NCBI GenBank assembly: GCA_015059335.1
Contig: SVAP01000001.1
Location: 442,413-506,412, forward strand
Length of the DNA: 64,000 nt
From: Bacillota bacterium
GTDB lineage: Bacteria > Bacillota_I > Bacilli_A > RF39 > UBA660
Direction: 5' to 3'
The notes under the pieces are model-generated. The model was not told where the DNA came from. It saw only the letters and a program-made list of their open reading frames with translations, and ran no database searches. Made by a program: the position numbers and the translations under genes. Position 1 is the first letter of the stretch. Each line of letters begins with the position of its first letter. Below, in pieces: positions 1 to 7,801 of the stretch.

Positions 1-273
1 ATGAGTAAAGGGTTAGATGATATTAATTTTAAGTGGGCATTATATAGTGATGGTACTAAAATTACAGAAGATAGTTTTTATAATGCTACAAATAAAGTTA
101 TCAAGGACGATATTGTTACTATTGATAATATTGTTTTAACAAATAATGTAGAAATAGATACTACAAAAGATTATAAATTATATATATGGATAGAAGATAA
201 TGATGAGCCTCAAAATACTTTACAAGGAAGTAATTTTGAAGGTAAGATAACTGTTAACGCTATTCAAAAATAA
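1..273 (+). CDS. C-terminal part of a TasA/camelysin-like secreted protein (cut by window edge)
   Basis: This is the 90-residue end of a gene that begins before the window; the ATG at position 1 is probably an internal Met. The segment FKWALYSDG and the later YKLYIWIEDND, followed by a short beta-rich end, match the C-terminal part of the SipW-dependent proteins at 22061 and 23465, which have FRWGLYN/LRVWIHDD and LRLWIDES at the same points. Such proteins (TasA and camelysin families) are exported and form or decorate extracellular fibres. The signal peptide is not in view. The GH31 gene starts 32 bases downstream. The family call is good; the exact role is unknown. Confidence 0.6.
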   Translation: MSKGLDDINFKWALYSDGTKITEDSFYNATNKVIKDDIVTIDNIVLTNNVEIDTTKDYKLYIWIEDNDEPQNTLQGSNFEGKITVNAIQK

Positions 274-304
274 ATAAGAATTAAAAGGTTTGGGAGGTGA
301 TGCT

Positions 305-2725
305 ATGTACGAATTAGGAAAACAGTTTTGTTTTGATATGACACATGGTAAAGCTAACGAAGAAAATGTTATTAAGGGTAATAAATATAGATTTACTGTT
401 CTTACAGAAAGATTGATTAGATTTGAATATAGTGAAACTGGTGAATTTGTAGATAGTTTAACTTCTTTTGCTTGGAATAGGGATTTTCCTAAATGTGAAT
501 TTACTGTTAAACAAGATGATAAATATTTAGAAATAACTACTAAATATTTTAAAGTTGAGTATCAAAAAGAAAGAGAATTTATTGGGCCTAAAACATTTCC
601 TGGTGCTTATTTAAGAGTGACTTTAGAAAATGCTGATAGAGTATGGTATTATGGTCATCCTGAAGTAAGAAATTATGGTGGGAGTAATGTATCATTAGAT
701 AACTTTGAAGGTGAATTCAAATTAGAAAATGGTTTATATTCTGCTGATGGATTTGCAACTATTGATGATTCAAATAGTATGATTTTTGAAGAAACTGGTA
801 ATTTAGTACCTAAGTCTAATAAATCAACTGACATATATTTATTCGCATATCGTAAGGACTTTGGATTATGTTTAAAAGATTATTATACACTTACTTCATA
901 TCCTAATATGATACCAAGATATGCACTTGGTAATTGGTGGAGTAAAAATGAAAGATATAATAATAATGATGTTATATCAGTTATTGAAAGATTTAAAAAA
1001 GAAGAAATACCTATATCTATTTTCTTATTTGATAGACCTTGGCATTTTGAAAGAGAATACAATAACAATAAATTAAAAAGTGGTTTTACTTTTAATAATG
1101 AGATATTGAAAAATCCTAAAGATTTAATTAAATATATTCATTCTAATAATATAGTAGTTGGCGTTAATATTGACCCTAGTGATGGAATTCATAGGGATGA
1201 ATTTAATTTTGAAAAAGCTAAAGGGTATTTAGGTATTACTGAAGATATAATTAAATTTAATCCAAGTAGTGCAAGATGGGTTGATGTATATTTAAAACTG
1301 TTTGTTCATATAGTTGAGAATTATGGTGTTGATTTCTTTTGGATTGATTATAAACCAAATAGAAAAGAATTAAATAATTTGTTTTTGCTTAACCACTATC
1401 ATACAATGGATGTAGAAAGAGTAAAACATAAAAGACCTATGATTTTATCTAGAAATTCTAAAGTAGCGTCTCATAGATATCCTATATGTTATTCTGGTAG
1501 AACAATAACTAGTTGGAATACTCTAAAAAATTTACCATTCTATAATTCTTCAGCAACTAATTCTGGTATTGCATGGTGGAGTCATGATATAGGTGGATTC
1601 CATAACGGAATTGAAGATAGTGAATTATACATAAGATATATTCAATTTGGAGTATTTTCTCCAATACTTAGATTTTCATCAGAAACTGGTAAATACTATA
1701 AAAAAGAACCTTGGAAACAAGATTATAAAACTTTAGAAATTGCAAGAGATTATTTACAACTAAGACATAGATTAATACCATATATATATTCAGAAGGATA
1801 TAAATATCATAAAACTGGAACACCATTAATAAAACCTCTTTATTATGATATTCCAGAAATGTATGATGACTCTAAAGTTCGTAATCAATACTATTTTGGT
1901 AAAGAATTATTAATTGCGCCAATAATAGAAAAAAAAGAAAGTGTTATGAATAGGGTAATACAAAGATTTTATTTACCAAAGGGAATATGGTATGACTTTA
2001 AAACTGGTAAAAAATTTCCTGGTGGTAGAGATTATGTTTCATTTTATAAAGATGAAGATTATCCAGTTTTTGCAAGTGAAGGATCAATTATTCCAATGGT
2101 TTGGGGTAATAATATTAATAGTACTAAAGTACCAGAAAATTTAGAAATACAAATTTTCCCTGGTAAAAGCAATACATATTATTTATATGAAGATGATGGT
2201 ATTACAACATTATATAAAGATGGGTACTATCTAGTAACATCTATTGACTATAATTACAGAGAAAGTAATTATACTGTAATTATTAGACCATTAGAAGGTA
2301 AAACAGGAATAATACCAGAAAAGAGAAATTATAAAGTAAGATTTAGAAATGTTAAACAAGCTAATGATGTTATTGTTTATGTTAACGATAAAGAAGTTAT
2401 TCCTAAAAGTTATGTAGAAGATACGGATTTTATAGTTGAGGTTAAAGATGTACCTACAATTGGGCAATTAACTATTAATTGTAAAGGTAAAGATATAGAA
2501 ATTGATGCAGTTAGATTAATAAATGAAGATATTGACTCAATTATTTCTGATATACCAATTGAAACTACTATAAAAGAACAAATTAATGCGATTATGTTTG
2601 GTATTTTGCCAATAAAGAAAAAACGTATTGAAATTAGAAAATTAAAAAAACAAAAAGTTGATGACTTATTTATAAGATTATTTTTAAAATTATTAGAATA
2701 TGTTGAAACAAATATAAAAAAATAG
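305..2725 (+). CDS. Glycoside hydrolase family 31 (alpha-glucosidase/alpha-xylosidase type)
   Basis: An 806-residue protein starting at the ATG at 305, which follows a strong GGGAGGTGA; an in-frame TTG at 290 lies upstream of that site and is unlikely. The N-terminal beta domain carries WYYGHPEVRNYGG. The catalytic barrel has the family 31 nucleophile motif FFWIDY (Asp348) and the acid/base motif WWSHDIGGF (Asp428). C-terminal beta domains follow, including YYLYEDDG, and end in a Lys-rich tail. GH31 enzymes remove terminal alpha-linked glucose or xylose with retention of configuration. There is no signal peptide, so it is probably cytoplasmic and acts on imported oligosaccharides. The substrate cannot be read from the sequence. 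Confidence 0.9.
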   Translation: MYELGKQFCFDMTHGKANEENVIKGNKYRFTVLTERLIRFEYSETGEFVDSLTSFAWNRDFPKCEFTVKQDDKYLEITTKYFKVEYQKEREFIGPKTFPGAYLRVTLENADRVWYYGHPEVRNYGGSNVSLDNFEGEFKLENGLYSADGFATIDDSNSMIFEETGNLVPKSNKSTDIYLFAYRKDFGLCLKDYYTLTSYPNMIPRYALGNWWSKNERYNNNDVISVIERFKKEEIPISIFLFDRPWHFEREYNNNKLKSGFTFNNEILKNPKDLIKYIHSNNIVVGVNIDPSDGIHRDEFNFEKAKGYLGITEDIIKFNPSSARWVDVYLKLFVHIVENYGVDFFWIDYKPNRKELNNLFLLNHYHTMDVERVKHKRPMILSRNSKVASHRYPICYSGRTITSWNTLKNLPFYNSSATNSGIAWWSHDIGGFHNGIEDSELYIRYIQFGVFSPILRFSSETGKYYKKEPWKQDYKTLEIARDYLQLRHRLIPYIYSEGYKYHKTGTPLIKPLYYDIPEMYDDSKVRNQYYFGKELLIAPIIEKKESVMNRVIQRFYLPKGIWYDFKTGKKFPGGRDYVSFYKDEDYPVFASEGSIIPMVWGNNINSTKVPENLEIQIFPGKSNTYYLYEDDGITTLYKDGYYLVTSIDYNYRESNYTVIIRPLEGKTGIIPEKRNYKVRFRNVKQANDVIVYVNDKEVIPKSYVEDTDFIVEVKDVPTIGQLTINCKGKDIEIDAVRLINEDIDSIISDIPIETTIKEQINAIMFGILPIKKKRIEIRKLKKQKVDDLFIRLFLKLLEYVETNIKK

Positions 2726-2734
2726 TATAAAAGT

Positions 2735-2763
2735 TAGACAAAATAGATAATATTTTATATAAT
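2735..2763 (+). promoter_or_regulatory. Promoter for yebC
   Basis: TAGACA, 17-base spacer, TATAAT (2758-2763), just upstream of the yebC ribosome-binding site. Confidence 0.5.
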
Positions 2764-2781
2764 AATGTGCGAGGTGAAATT

Positions 2782-3498
2782 ATGTCAGGACATAGTAAAT
2801 GGGCAACAATAAAAAGAAAAAAGGGAGAAAATGATGCAGCACGTGGTAAAGTTTTTCAAAGATTAGCAAAAGAAATCTATGTAGCTGCTAGTAATGGTGA
2901 TCCAGATCCAGTTAATAATGCAACGCTTAGAATGGTTATAGAAAAAGCAAGAAGTCAAAACATGCCTAAAGATAATATTCAAAAAGCAATTGATAAAGCT
3001 AAAGGTGCTGGTAACGGGGAAAACTATGAAGCAATTCGTTATGAAGGTTATGGACCAGGTGGAATTGCATTTATGGTTGATTGTTTAACTGATAATAGAA
3101 ATAGAACAGCTTCTTTTGTTCGTGCAGCATTCACTAAACGTGGTGGAAATCTAGGAACAGATGGTAGTGTTTCATACATGTTTAAAAGAAAAGGTATTAT
3201 TGTTATACCTAATACTTATGATGAAGATGAAATGATGATGGTGGCTTTAGATAATGGTGCATTAGATTTTAAAGTAGAAGAAGATATTTATGAAATAGAA
3301 ACTGAACCAGAAGATTTCTTAAGTGTTAAAGAAGCACTAACTAATGCTGGAGTTACTGAGTATATAACAAGTGAAGTAACTTATGTTGCAGATAATAATA
3401 TCGAAGTATCAGATGAAGTTAGAGAAAAAGTTGAAAAATTAATTGAAGCATTAGAAGACATTGATGATGTAGGAGATATATACCATAATATGGATTAA
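2782..3498 (+). CDS. yebC: YebC/PmpR family protein
   Basis: A 238-residue cytoplasmic protein that starts with the family signature GHSKWATIKRKK and carries YEGYGPGG and the Gly-rich NLGTDGSVSYMF stretch. The ATG at 2782 is chosen because GAGGTGA precedes it by five bases and the family always begins MSGHSKW. YebC-type proteins have been described as transcription regulators and, more recently, as ribosome-associated factors that help translate difficult proline stretches. Length and motifs are normal. The gene is monocistronic, with its own promoter upstream and a hairpin terminator at its stop codon. Confidence 0.95.
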   Translation: MSGHSKWATIKRKKGENDAARGKVFQRLAKEIYVAASNGDPDPVNNATLRMVIEKARSQNMPKDNIQKAIDKAKGAGNGENYEAIRYEGYGPGGIAFMVDCLTDNRNRTASFVRAAFTKRGGNLGTDGSVSYMFKRKGIIVIPNTYDEDEMMMVALDNGALDFKVEEDIYEIETEPEDFLSVKEALTNAGVTEYITSEVTYVADNNIEVSDEVREKVEKLIEALEDIDDVGDIYHNMD

Positions 3499-3524
3499 AA
3501 CGAGTTATTTAATGCTCGTTTTTT
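3497..3524 (+). terminator. Terminator after yebC
   Basis: Eight-base perfect stem AAAACGAG/CTCGTTTT with a 10-base loop, running into a T tract. It overlaps the yebC stop codon. Confidence 0.75.
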
Positions 3525-3562
3525 AGCAAATAGGGTATAATAATAGTAAGATAGGTGATTAT

Positions 3563-4705
3563 ATGTTTAGAAAAGATAATAGTAATAAATTAGATATTAA
3601 AAGTATAAATGAATCAGTAGGACTATTAAGTAAGATACTAAGAATTACATATATATTTGTAATAGTAATTGGAATATATGCAATTACTTTGATATCAAAA
3701 GAATGGGGTATATTTAAATTTTTAGGTACAATATTAAATATACTTACACCGTTTTTTATTGGTTTTGTAATAGCATGGTTATTTAATCCAATTGTAACAT
3801 GGCTAAACAAACAAAAAGTAAATAGAGTATTAGGTACTATAATTGTATATTTAGTTTTTTTAGGATTTATATATATCATGTTATCAGCAATTTTTCCACT
3901 TCTTGCTGAACAAGTAAATGATATAGTAGTTGCTTTACCTGGAGTTATAAATGGTATTAAAGATTTTATAAATGATTTCTTTAAAAATTTATCTAATCCG
4001 TCTCTTGATTTAAATAGTATAAAAATAGAATTATTGGGATATATAAGTAATTTGGGTAAAAATCTTACTAGTTCATTACCATCTAAAGTTATGGGAATTA
4101 TAACTAGTGTATTTAGTGGTCTTGGTACATTTGGTATAGGATTAATTATTGGTTTTTATATGTTATTTAATTTTGATAATGTAAGTAAAACAATGATTAG
4201 TTTCTTTCCTAAACCTATAAGAGATACTGCAAAAGATTTACTTGGTAGAATAAATGAAACATTATTTGGTTATGTTCAAGGAACACTATTTGTATCATTT
4301 GTAGTTTTTATAACTAGTTATATAGGATTTTTATTAATAGGCGTTAAAGCTCCATTATTATTTGCAACATTTTGTGGTATTACAAATATTATTCCATATG
4401 TTGGACCATTTATTGGTGGATTTCCAGTTGCGTTAGTTACTCTATCACAAAATATAGCTATGGGAGTGTTAGTTATAATATATATTGTTGGAGTACAATG
4501 GTTAGAAAGTATGATATTACAACCAATTGTTATGAGTAAAGCAATGAAACTACATCCTGTAACAATATTAATAGGATTATTAATATTTGAACATTTTTTT
4601 GGAATAGTTGGTATGATAGTTGCGACACCTATAATTGCGACAACTAAAACATTATTTCAATTTTTTGATGAAAAATATCATTTAACTAGATATGTCGAAG
4701 AATAA
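3563..4705 (+). CDS. AI-2E/PerM family membrane transporter
   Basis: A 380-residue polytopic membrane protein of the AI-2E (UPF0118, PerM) family. After a short cytoplasmic start come two N-terminal membrane segments, then an amphipathic region around residues 100-160, then several more helices. The family signature is seen in GVKAPLLFATFCGITNIIPYVGPFIGG and in the VGMIVATPI end. Members export autoinducer-2 or act as sodium/proton antiporters; the substrate here is unknown. The ATG at 3563 follows AGGTGATT. A TATAAT at 3536-3541 may be its own promoter. It is flanked by terminators on both sides, so it is probably a single-gene unit. Confidence 0.88.
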   Translation: MFRKDNSNKLDIKSINESVGLLSKILRITYIFVIVIGIYAITLISKEWGIFKFLGTILNILTPFFIGFVIAWLFNPIVTWLNKQKVNRVLGTIIVYLVFLGFIYIMLSAIFPLLAEQVNDIVVALPGVINGIKDFINDFFKNLSNPSLDLNSIKIELLGYISNLGKNLTSSLPSKVMGIITSVFSGLGTFGIGLIIGFYMLFNFDNVSKTMISFFPKPIRDTAKDLLGRINETLFGYVQGTLFVSFVVFITSYIGFLLIGVKAPLLFATFCGITNIIPYVGPFIGGFPVALVTLSQNIAMGVLVIIYIVGVQWLESMILQPIVMSKAMKLHPVTILIGLLIFEHFFGIVGMIVATPIIATTKTLFQFFDEKYHLTRYVEE

Positions 4706-4710
4706 TTTTA

Positions 4711-4740
4711 AAAAGGTATAACTTTTTATACCTTTTTTCT
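4711..4740 (+). terminator. Terminator after the AI-2E family gene
   Basis: Ten-base perfect stem AAAAGGTATA/TATACCTTTT with a six-base loop, then a T-rich run. Confidence 0.85.
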
Positions 4741-4773
4741 TTTTTATTTGTTATAATTAAAATGGTGAGTGTT

Positions 4774-5097
4774 ATGGATAAGAAAATAGATATTGATGTT
4801 ACTGAAGCTTATAAAACTTTAATGACAGATCCTTCTGCTATAAATAATATGAGCGTTGATACTCTTAGAGCAATTGCTTCTTTAATAAGAGAACAAGAAA
4901 GTTTAAATTCTAATAGTAGTAATACCAATCAAAAAGGAGTCGCATTGGGTCTTACCAATCCTTATTATAAAGGACAGGATACTAGAACAGAAAATGTTTT
5001 TAGTCAAAGAGTTGATGGGTTTGCGGGACCTATTATTTTAGCATCTATAGCACTAATTTTCGGATTAATTTTTATGTTAATAATATTTAATTTTTAA
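4774..5097 (+). CDS. Small tail-anchored membrane protein of unknown function
   Basis: A 107-residue protein with one hydrophobic helix at its very C-terminus (from GPIILASIALIFGL on) and a polar, Asn/Ser-rich N-terminal part, so it looks tail-anchored. I do not recognise the family. The ATG at 4774 is preferred over the one at 4762 because GGTGAG lies five bases upstream of it; a TATAAT at 4752-4757 sits just before. It lies directly upstream of dnaB (12-base gap) and is probably co-transcribed with dnaB-dnaI, so a link to membrane-associated replication initiation is possible, but this is inference from position only. Confidence 0.6.
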   Translation: MDKKIDIDVTEAYKTLMTDPSAINNMSVDTLRAIASLIREQESLNSNSSNTNQKGVALGLTNPYYKGQDTRTENVFSQRVDGFAGPIILASIALIFGLIFMLIIFNF

Positions 5098-5109
5098 CGG
5101 GGTGAGGTT

Positions 5110-6396
5110 ATGCAACATACTATTTTGCCAGCAGATACATATATAGTTGTTAATAAAACTATTTTATCTGATAATGATAGAAAAATACTAACGATGTTAT
5201 ATCAGCCTATTGTTGGACAATTACCAATCAGTCTATATTTTACATTATGGAGTGATTTAGATACATTAGAGTTAATGAGTGTTAGTTATACACATCATCA
5301 TTTAATGAGTACTATGAAACTAAATCTTTCTGAAATAGTTGAAGCAAGAGAAAAATTAGAAGCAGTAGGATTATTAAAAACCTATATTAAAGAGGATGAA
5401 AATATAAATAATTTTATATATGAAATGTATTCACCACTTAGCGTGGATAATTTTTTGAATCATCCAATACTTAACGTTGTATTATTTAATAATATTGGAA
5501 AAAAAGAATACGATAAACTAGTTGATTATTTTAAGATACCAACTATTAGTACAAAAGAATTTATAAATATAACGAAATCTTTTACAGAAATATTTGAATC
5601 AGTACCATATACAAAGTTTGAAACGGTAAATGAGGAAATAAAAAAGAAAAATAAGAATAAATTAATTCTAAAAAATGAGATTGATTTTTCACTATTAATA
5701 TCATCACTACCTAAAGGATTAGTAACTAATAATACATTTAATAAAGAAATTAGAGATTTAATAACTAATCTAGCTTTTGTATATAATTTAGGAATATTAG
5801 ATATAGAAAATGTTGTTAGAATATCTATTAATGAAAAAGGTGTGATTAATAAAAATTTACTAAGAAAAAATTGTAGAAACTATTATCAATTTGAAAATAA
5901 TGGTAAATTGCCAAGCTTAATATATAAAAATCAACCAGAAAATTTAAGACAAGAAATAAATGATATTTCTGATAAGTCAAAAATGATTTACATATTTGAA
6001 ACATTATCACCATATCAGTTTTTAAAAGGTAAACAAAATGGTGCGGAGCCTACATCAAGGGATTTAAAATTATTAGAAATACTAGTTACTGATTATGGAC
6101 TAAATCCAGGGGTAGTTAATGTATTAGTAGATTATGTACTAAAAATTAATAATTCTAAACTAACTAAATCATTTGTAGAAACTATTGCTGGTCAGTGGAA
6201 GAGACTTAATGTTTTAACTGTAGAAGAAGCAATAAATATTGCACAAAAAGAATATAAAAAGTATAATAAGACTAATAAAAAAGTTCAAACAAAAAATGAA
6301 GCAAATATCCCTTCCTGGTTTAACGAAAAAATTGAAAAGGATATTTCAGCAGAAGAACAAAAAGAATTAGATGAATTATTAAAAGAATTTAGGTGA
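5110..6396 (+). CDS. dnaB: DnaB-type replication initiation and membrane attachment protein
   Basis: A 428-residue homologue of Bacillus DnaB, the helicase co-loader (not the helicase itself). The N-terminal winged-helix region has the family's YQPIVG and LYFTLWSDL motifs; the C-terminal DnaB/DnaD domain includes YGLNPGVVNVLVDYVL and the WKRLNV motif. It acts with DnaD and DnaI to load the replicative helicase at oriC and at restart sites. The start ATG follows GGGGTGAGG. The stop TGA overlaps the ribosome-binding site of dnaI five bases before the dnaI start, the usual dnaB-dnaI arrangement. Confidence 0.88.
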   Translation: MQHTILPADTYIVVNKTILSDNDRKILTMLYQPIVGQLPISLYFTLWSDLDTLELMSVSYTHHHLMSTMKLNLSEIVEAREKLEAVGLLKTYIKEDENINNFIYEMYSPLSVDNFLNHPILNVVLFNNIGKKEYDKLVDYFKIPTISTKEFINITKSFTEIFESVPYTKFETVNEEIKKKNKNKLILKNEIDFSLLISSLPKGLVTNNTFNKEIRDLITNLAFVYNLGILDIENVVRISINEKGVINKNLLRKNCRNYYQFENNGKLPSLIYKNQPENLRQEINDISDKSKMIYIFETLSPYQFLKGKQNGAEPTSRDLKLLEILVTDYGLNPGVVNVLVDYVLKINNSKLTKSFVETIAGQWKRLNVLTVEEAINIAQKEYKKYNKTNKKVQTKNEANIPSWFNEKIEKDISAEEQKELDELLKEFR

Positions 6397-6401
6397 TATA
6401 T

Positions 6402-7328
6402 ATGCAGAAAGTTATGGATAAAGTATCTAAATATGTAAAAGATGATTTAGATACGAAATTGAAACAAGCTTTTATTAGAGAATTAAAAGATGAAGATTTT
6501 AAAAAACTTGTTTCCAGTTTAAATTTACCTCAAGATAAATTAATGAAATATACATCTAAATTGAGAAAAACTACTGAACAATTAAAAAAGTGTAAAAATT
6601 GTAGTGGATTAATTTCATGTGAAAATGAAATAAATGGTTTTATATATTATCCTGAAATACAAAATGGAAAATTAAATTTTTCGCATATTTCATGTAAATA
6701 TAAAAGAAAATTTATTAAAGATAATATGTATTTAGATAATATATATTCATTTGATATTCCTAAAGATATAATAAATGCTAAAATGAAAGATATTTATACT
6801 GATGATAAAAGTAGAATACCTGTTATAAAATGGATCAAAGATTTTATAAACGATTATGATGGTAATAAAAAACAAAAGGGTTTATATCTCAATGGGAATT
6901 TTGGTAGTGGTAAAACATATCTTATTTCAGCGTGTTTTAACGAACTTGCTAAAAAGGGTGTGAAAAGCGCAATAATATATTGGCCTGAATTTTTAAGAAA
7001 GTTAAAAGCTTCATTTAATAGCGATAATGATAGTTTTTCAAATCTTTTTGATAGAATTAAAACTGTGCCACTATTATTAATTGATGATATTGGTGCGGAA
7101 AATACAACACCTTGGGGAAGAGATGAAATATTGGGTCCAATACTTCAATATAGAATGCAACAAAATTTAACAACGTTCTTTACTTCTAATCTTTCATTAG
7201 ACGATTTAGAAAAACATTTTAGTGTTACAAAAGAAAGTGTTGATGTAGTAAAATCTAGAAGAATTTTAGAAAGAATTAAAGATTTAACTACTGAACTAGT
7301 GATGATAGGTGAAAATAGAAGAAAATAA
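6402..7328 (+). CDS. dnaI: Primosomal protein DnaI (helicase loader)
   Basis: A 308-residue AAA+ ATPase. The N-terminal region has a Cys/His cluster (CKNCSGLISC, then HISC) that matches the zinc-binding domain of DnaI, which binds the helicase. The C-terminal ATPase domain has Walker A GNFGSGKT at residues 165-172 and Walker B LLLIDDIGAE. It loads the replicative helicase together with DnaB and DnaD. The ATG at 6402 follows AGGTGA, the end of dnaB; an upstream in-frame GTG lies within that site. The next gene region is separated by a promoter and T-box. Confidence 0.9.
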   Translation: MQKVMDKVSKYVKDDLDTKLKQAFIRELKDEDFKKLVSSLNLPQDKLMKYTSKLRKTTEQLKKCKNCSGLISCENEINGFIYYPEIQNGKLNFSHISCKYKRKFIKDNMYLDNIYSFDIPKDIINAKMKDIYTDDKSRIPVIKWIKDFINDYDGNKKQKGLYLNGNFGSGKTYLISACFNELAKKGVKSAIIYWPEFLRKLKASFNSDNDSFSNLFDRIKTVPLLLIDDIGAENTTPWGRDEILGPILQYRMQQNLTTFFTSNLSLDDLEKHFSVTKESVDVVKSRRILERIKDLTTELVMIGENRRK

Positions 7329-7357
7329 TTGAAAAATAAAAAAATCTATGATAATAT
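7329..7357 (+). promoter_or_regulatory. Promoter of the thrS T-box operon
   Basis: TTGAAA (7329-7334), 17-base spacer, TAATAT (7352-7357), placed directly before the T-box leader. Confidence 0.5.
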
Positions 7358-7570
7358 ATATTTAGTTTTTAATAACTATGAAGAGGACACGATTATTTAA
7401 TTTGATTTTAAAGAGAGCTAAAATTTGGTGTGATTTAGCATTGATATTAAATAATTACTACCTTGGAGTTAATCTTGTAATGAGTATTCGGAATTACCCG
7501 TTATTGTAATTAAGTTATAAGGTAGGATGGTACCGCGTATAAACGCTCCTTTTGTTAGGGGTGTTTTTTT
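7358..7570 (+). promoter_or_regulatory. T-box riboswitch (threonine) with intrinsic terminator
   Basis: A T-box leader of about 210 nt. GAAGAGGAC opens stem I near 7379; AGAGAGC and TTGGTG near 7412-7430 form its distal loops; ACC at 7460-7462 lies where the specifier codon is expected and is followed by TTGGAG. The T-box proper, AGGATGGTACCGCG, is at 7524-7537. The hairpin AACGCTCCT/AGGGGTGTT plus T tract (7541-7570) is the terminator. Uncharged tRNA-Thr should stabilise the antiterminator and turn on the L29-like gene and thrS. Confidence 0.93.
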
Positions 7571-7588
7571 ATGGGAGTGAATGATAAT

Positions 7589-7801
7589 ATGGATAGATTG
7601 GAACAAATTAATGAGAAAATTAAAAATTTAAGAACCGATATGTTTAATACTAGAATGGAAGCTATGTTATCGAGTAGTGCTGAAACGAAAAGTAATAAGA
7701 TACAAGAATATGAAGAAATTAAACGTGTTATGGCAAAACTTATTGTTGAAAGAAATAAGATAAATGGAGGAGAAGAAAATGATAAATATAAAAGAAGATG
7801 A
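7589..7801 (+). CDS. Small basic protein resembling ribosomal protein L29
   Basis: A 70-residue helical protein. The segment LRTDMFNTRMEAM, a spacer, then KIQEYEEIKRVMAKLIVERNK follows the pattern of L29 (LKEELFNLRFQ, spacer, RIREVRRDIARIKTVLRER), so a paralogue or remote relative of rpmC is possible. The true rpmC normally sits in the S10-spc operon, not here. The ATG at 7589 is preferred; the one at 7571 lies at the end of the terminator. It sits between the T-box terminator and thrS, overlaps the thrS start by 23 bases, and is therefore threonine-controlled. The L29 link is by eye only. Confidence 0.6.
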   Translation: MDRLEQINEKIKNLRTDMFNTRMEAMLSSSAETKSNKIQEYEEIKRVMAKLIVERNKINGGEENDKYKRR

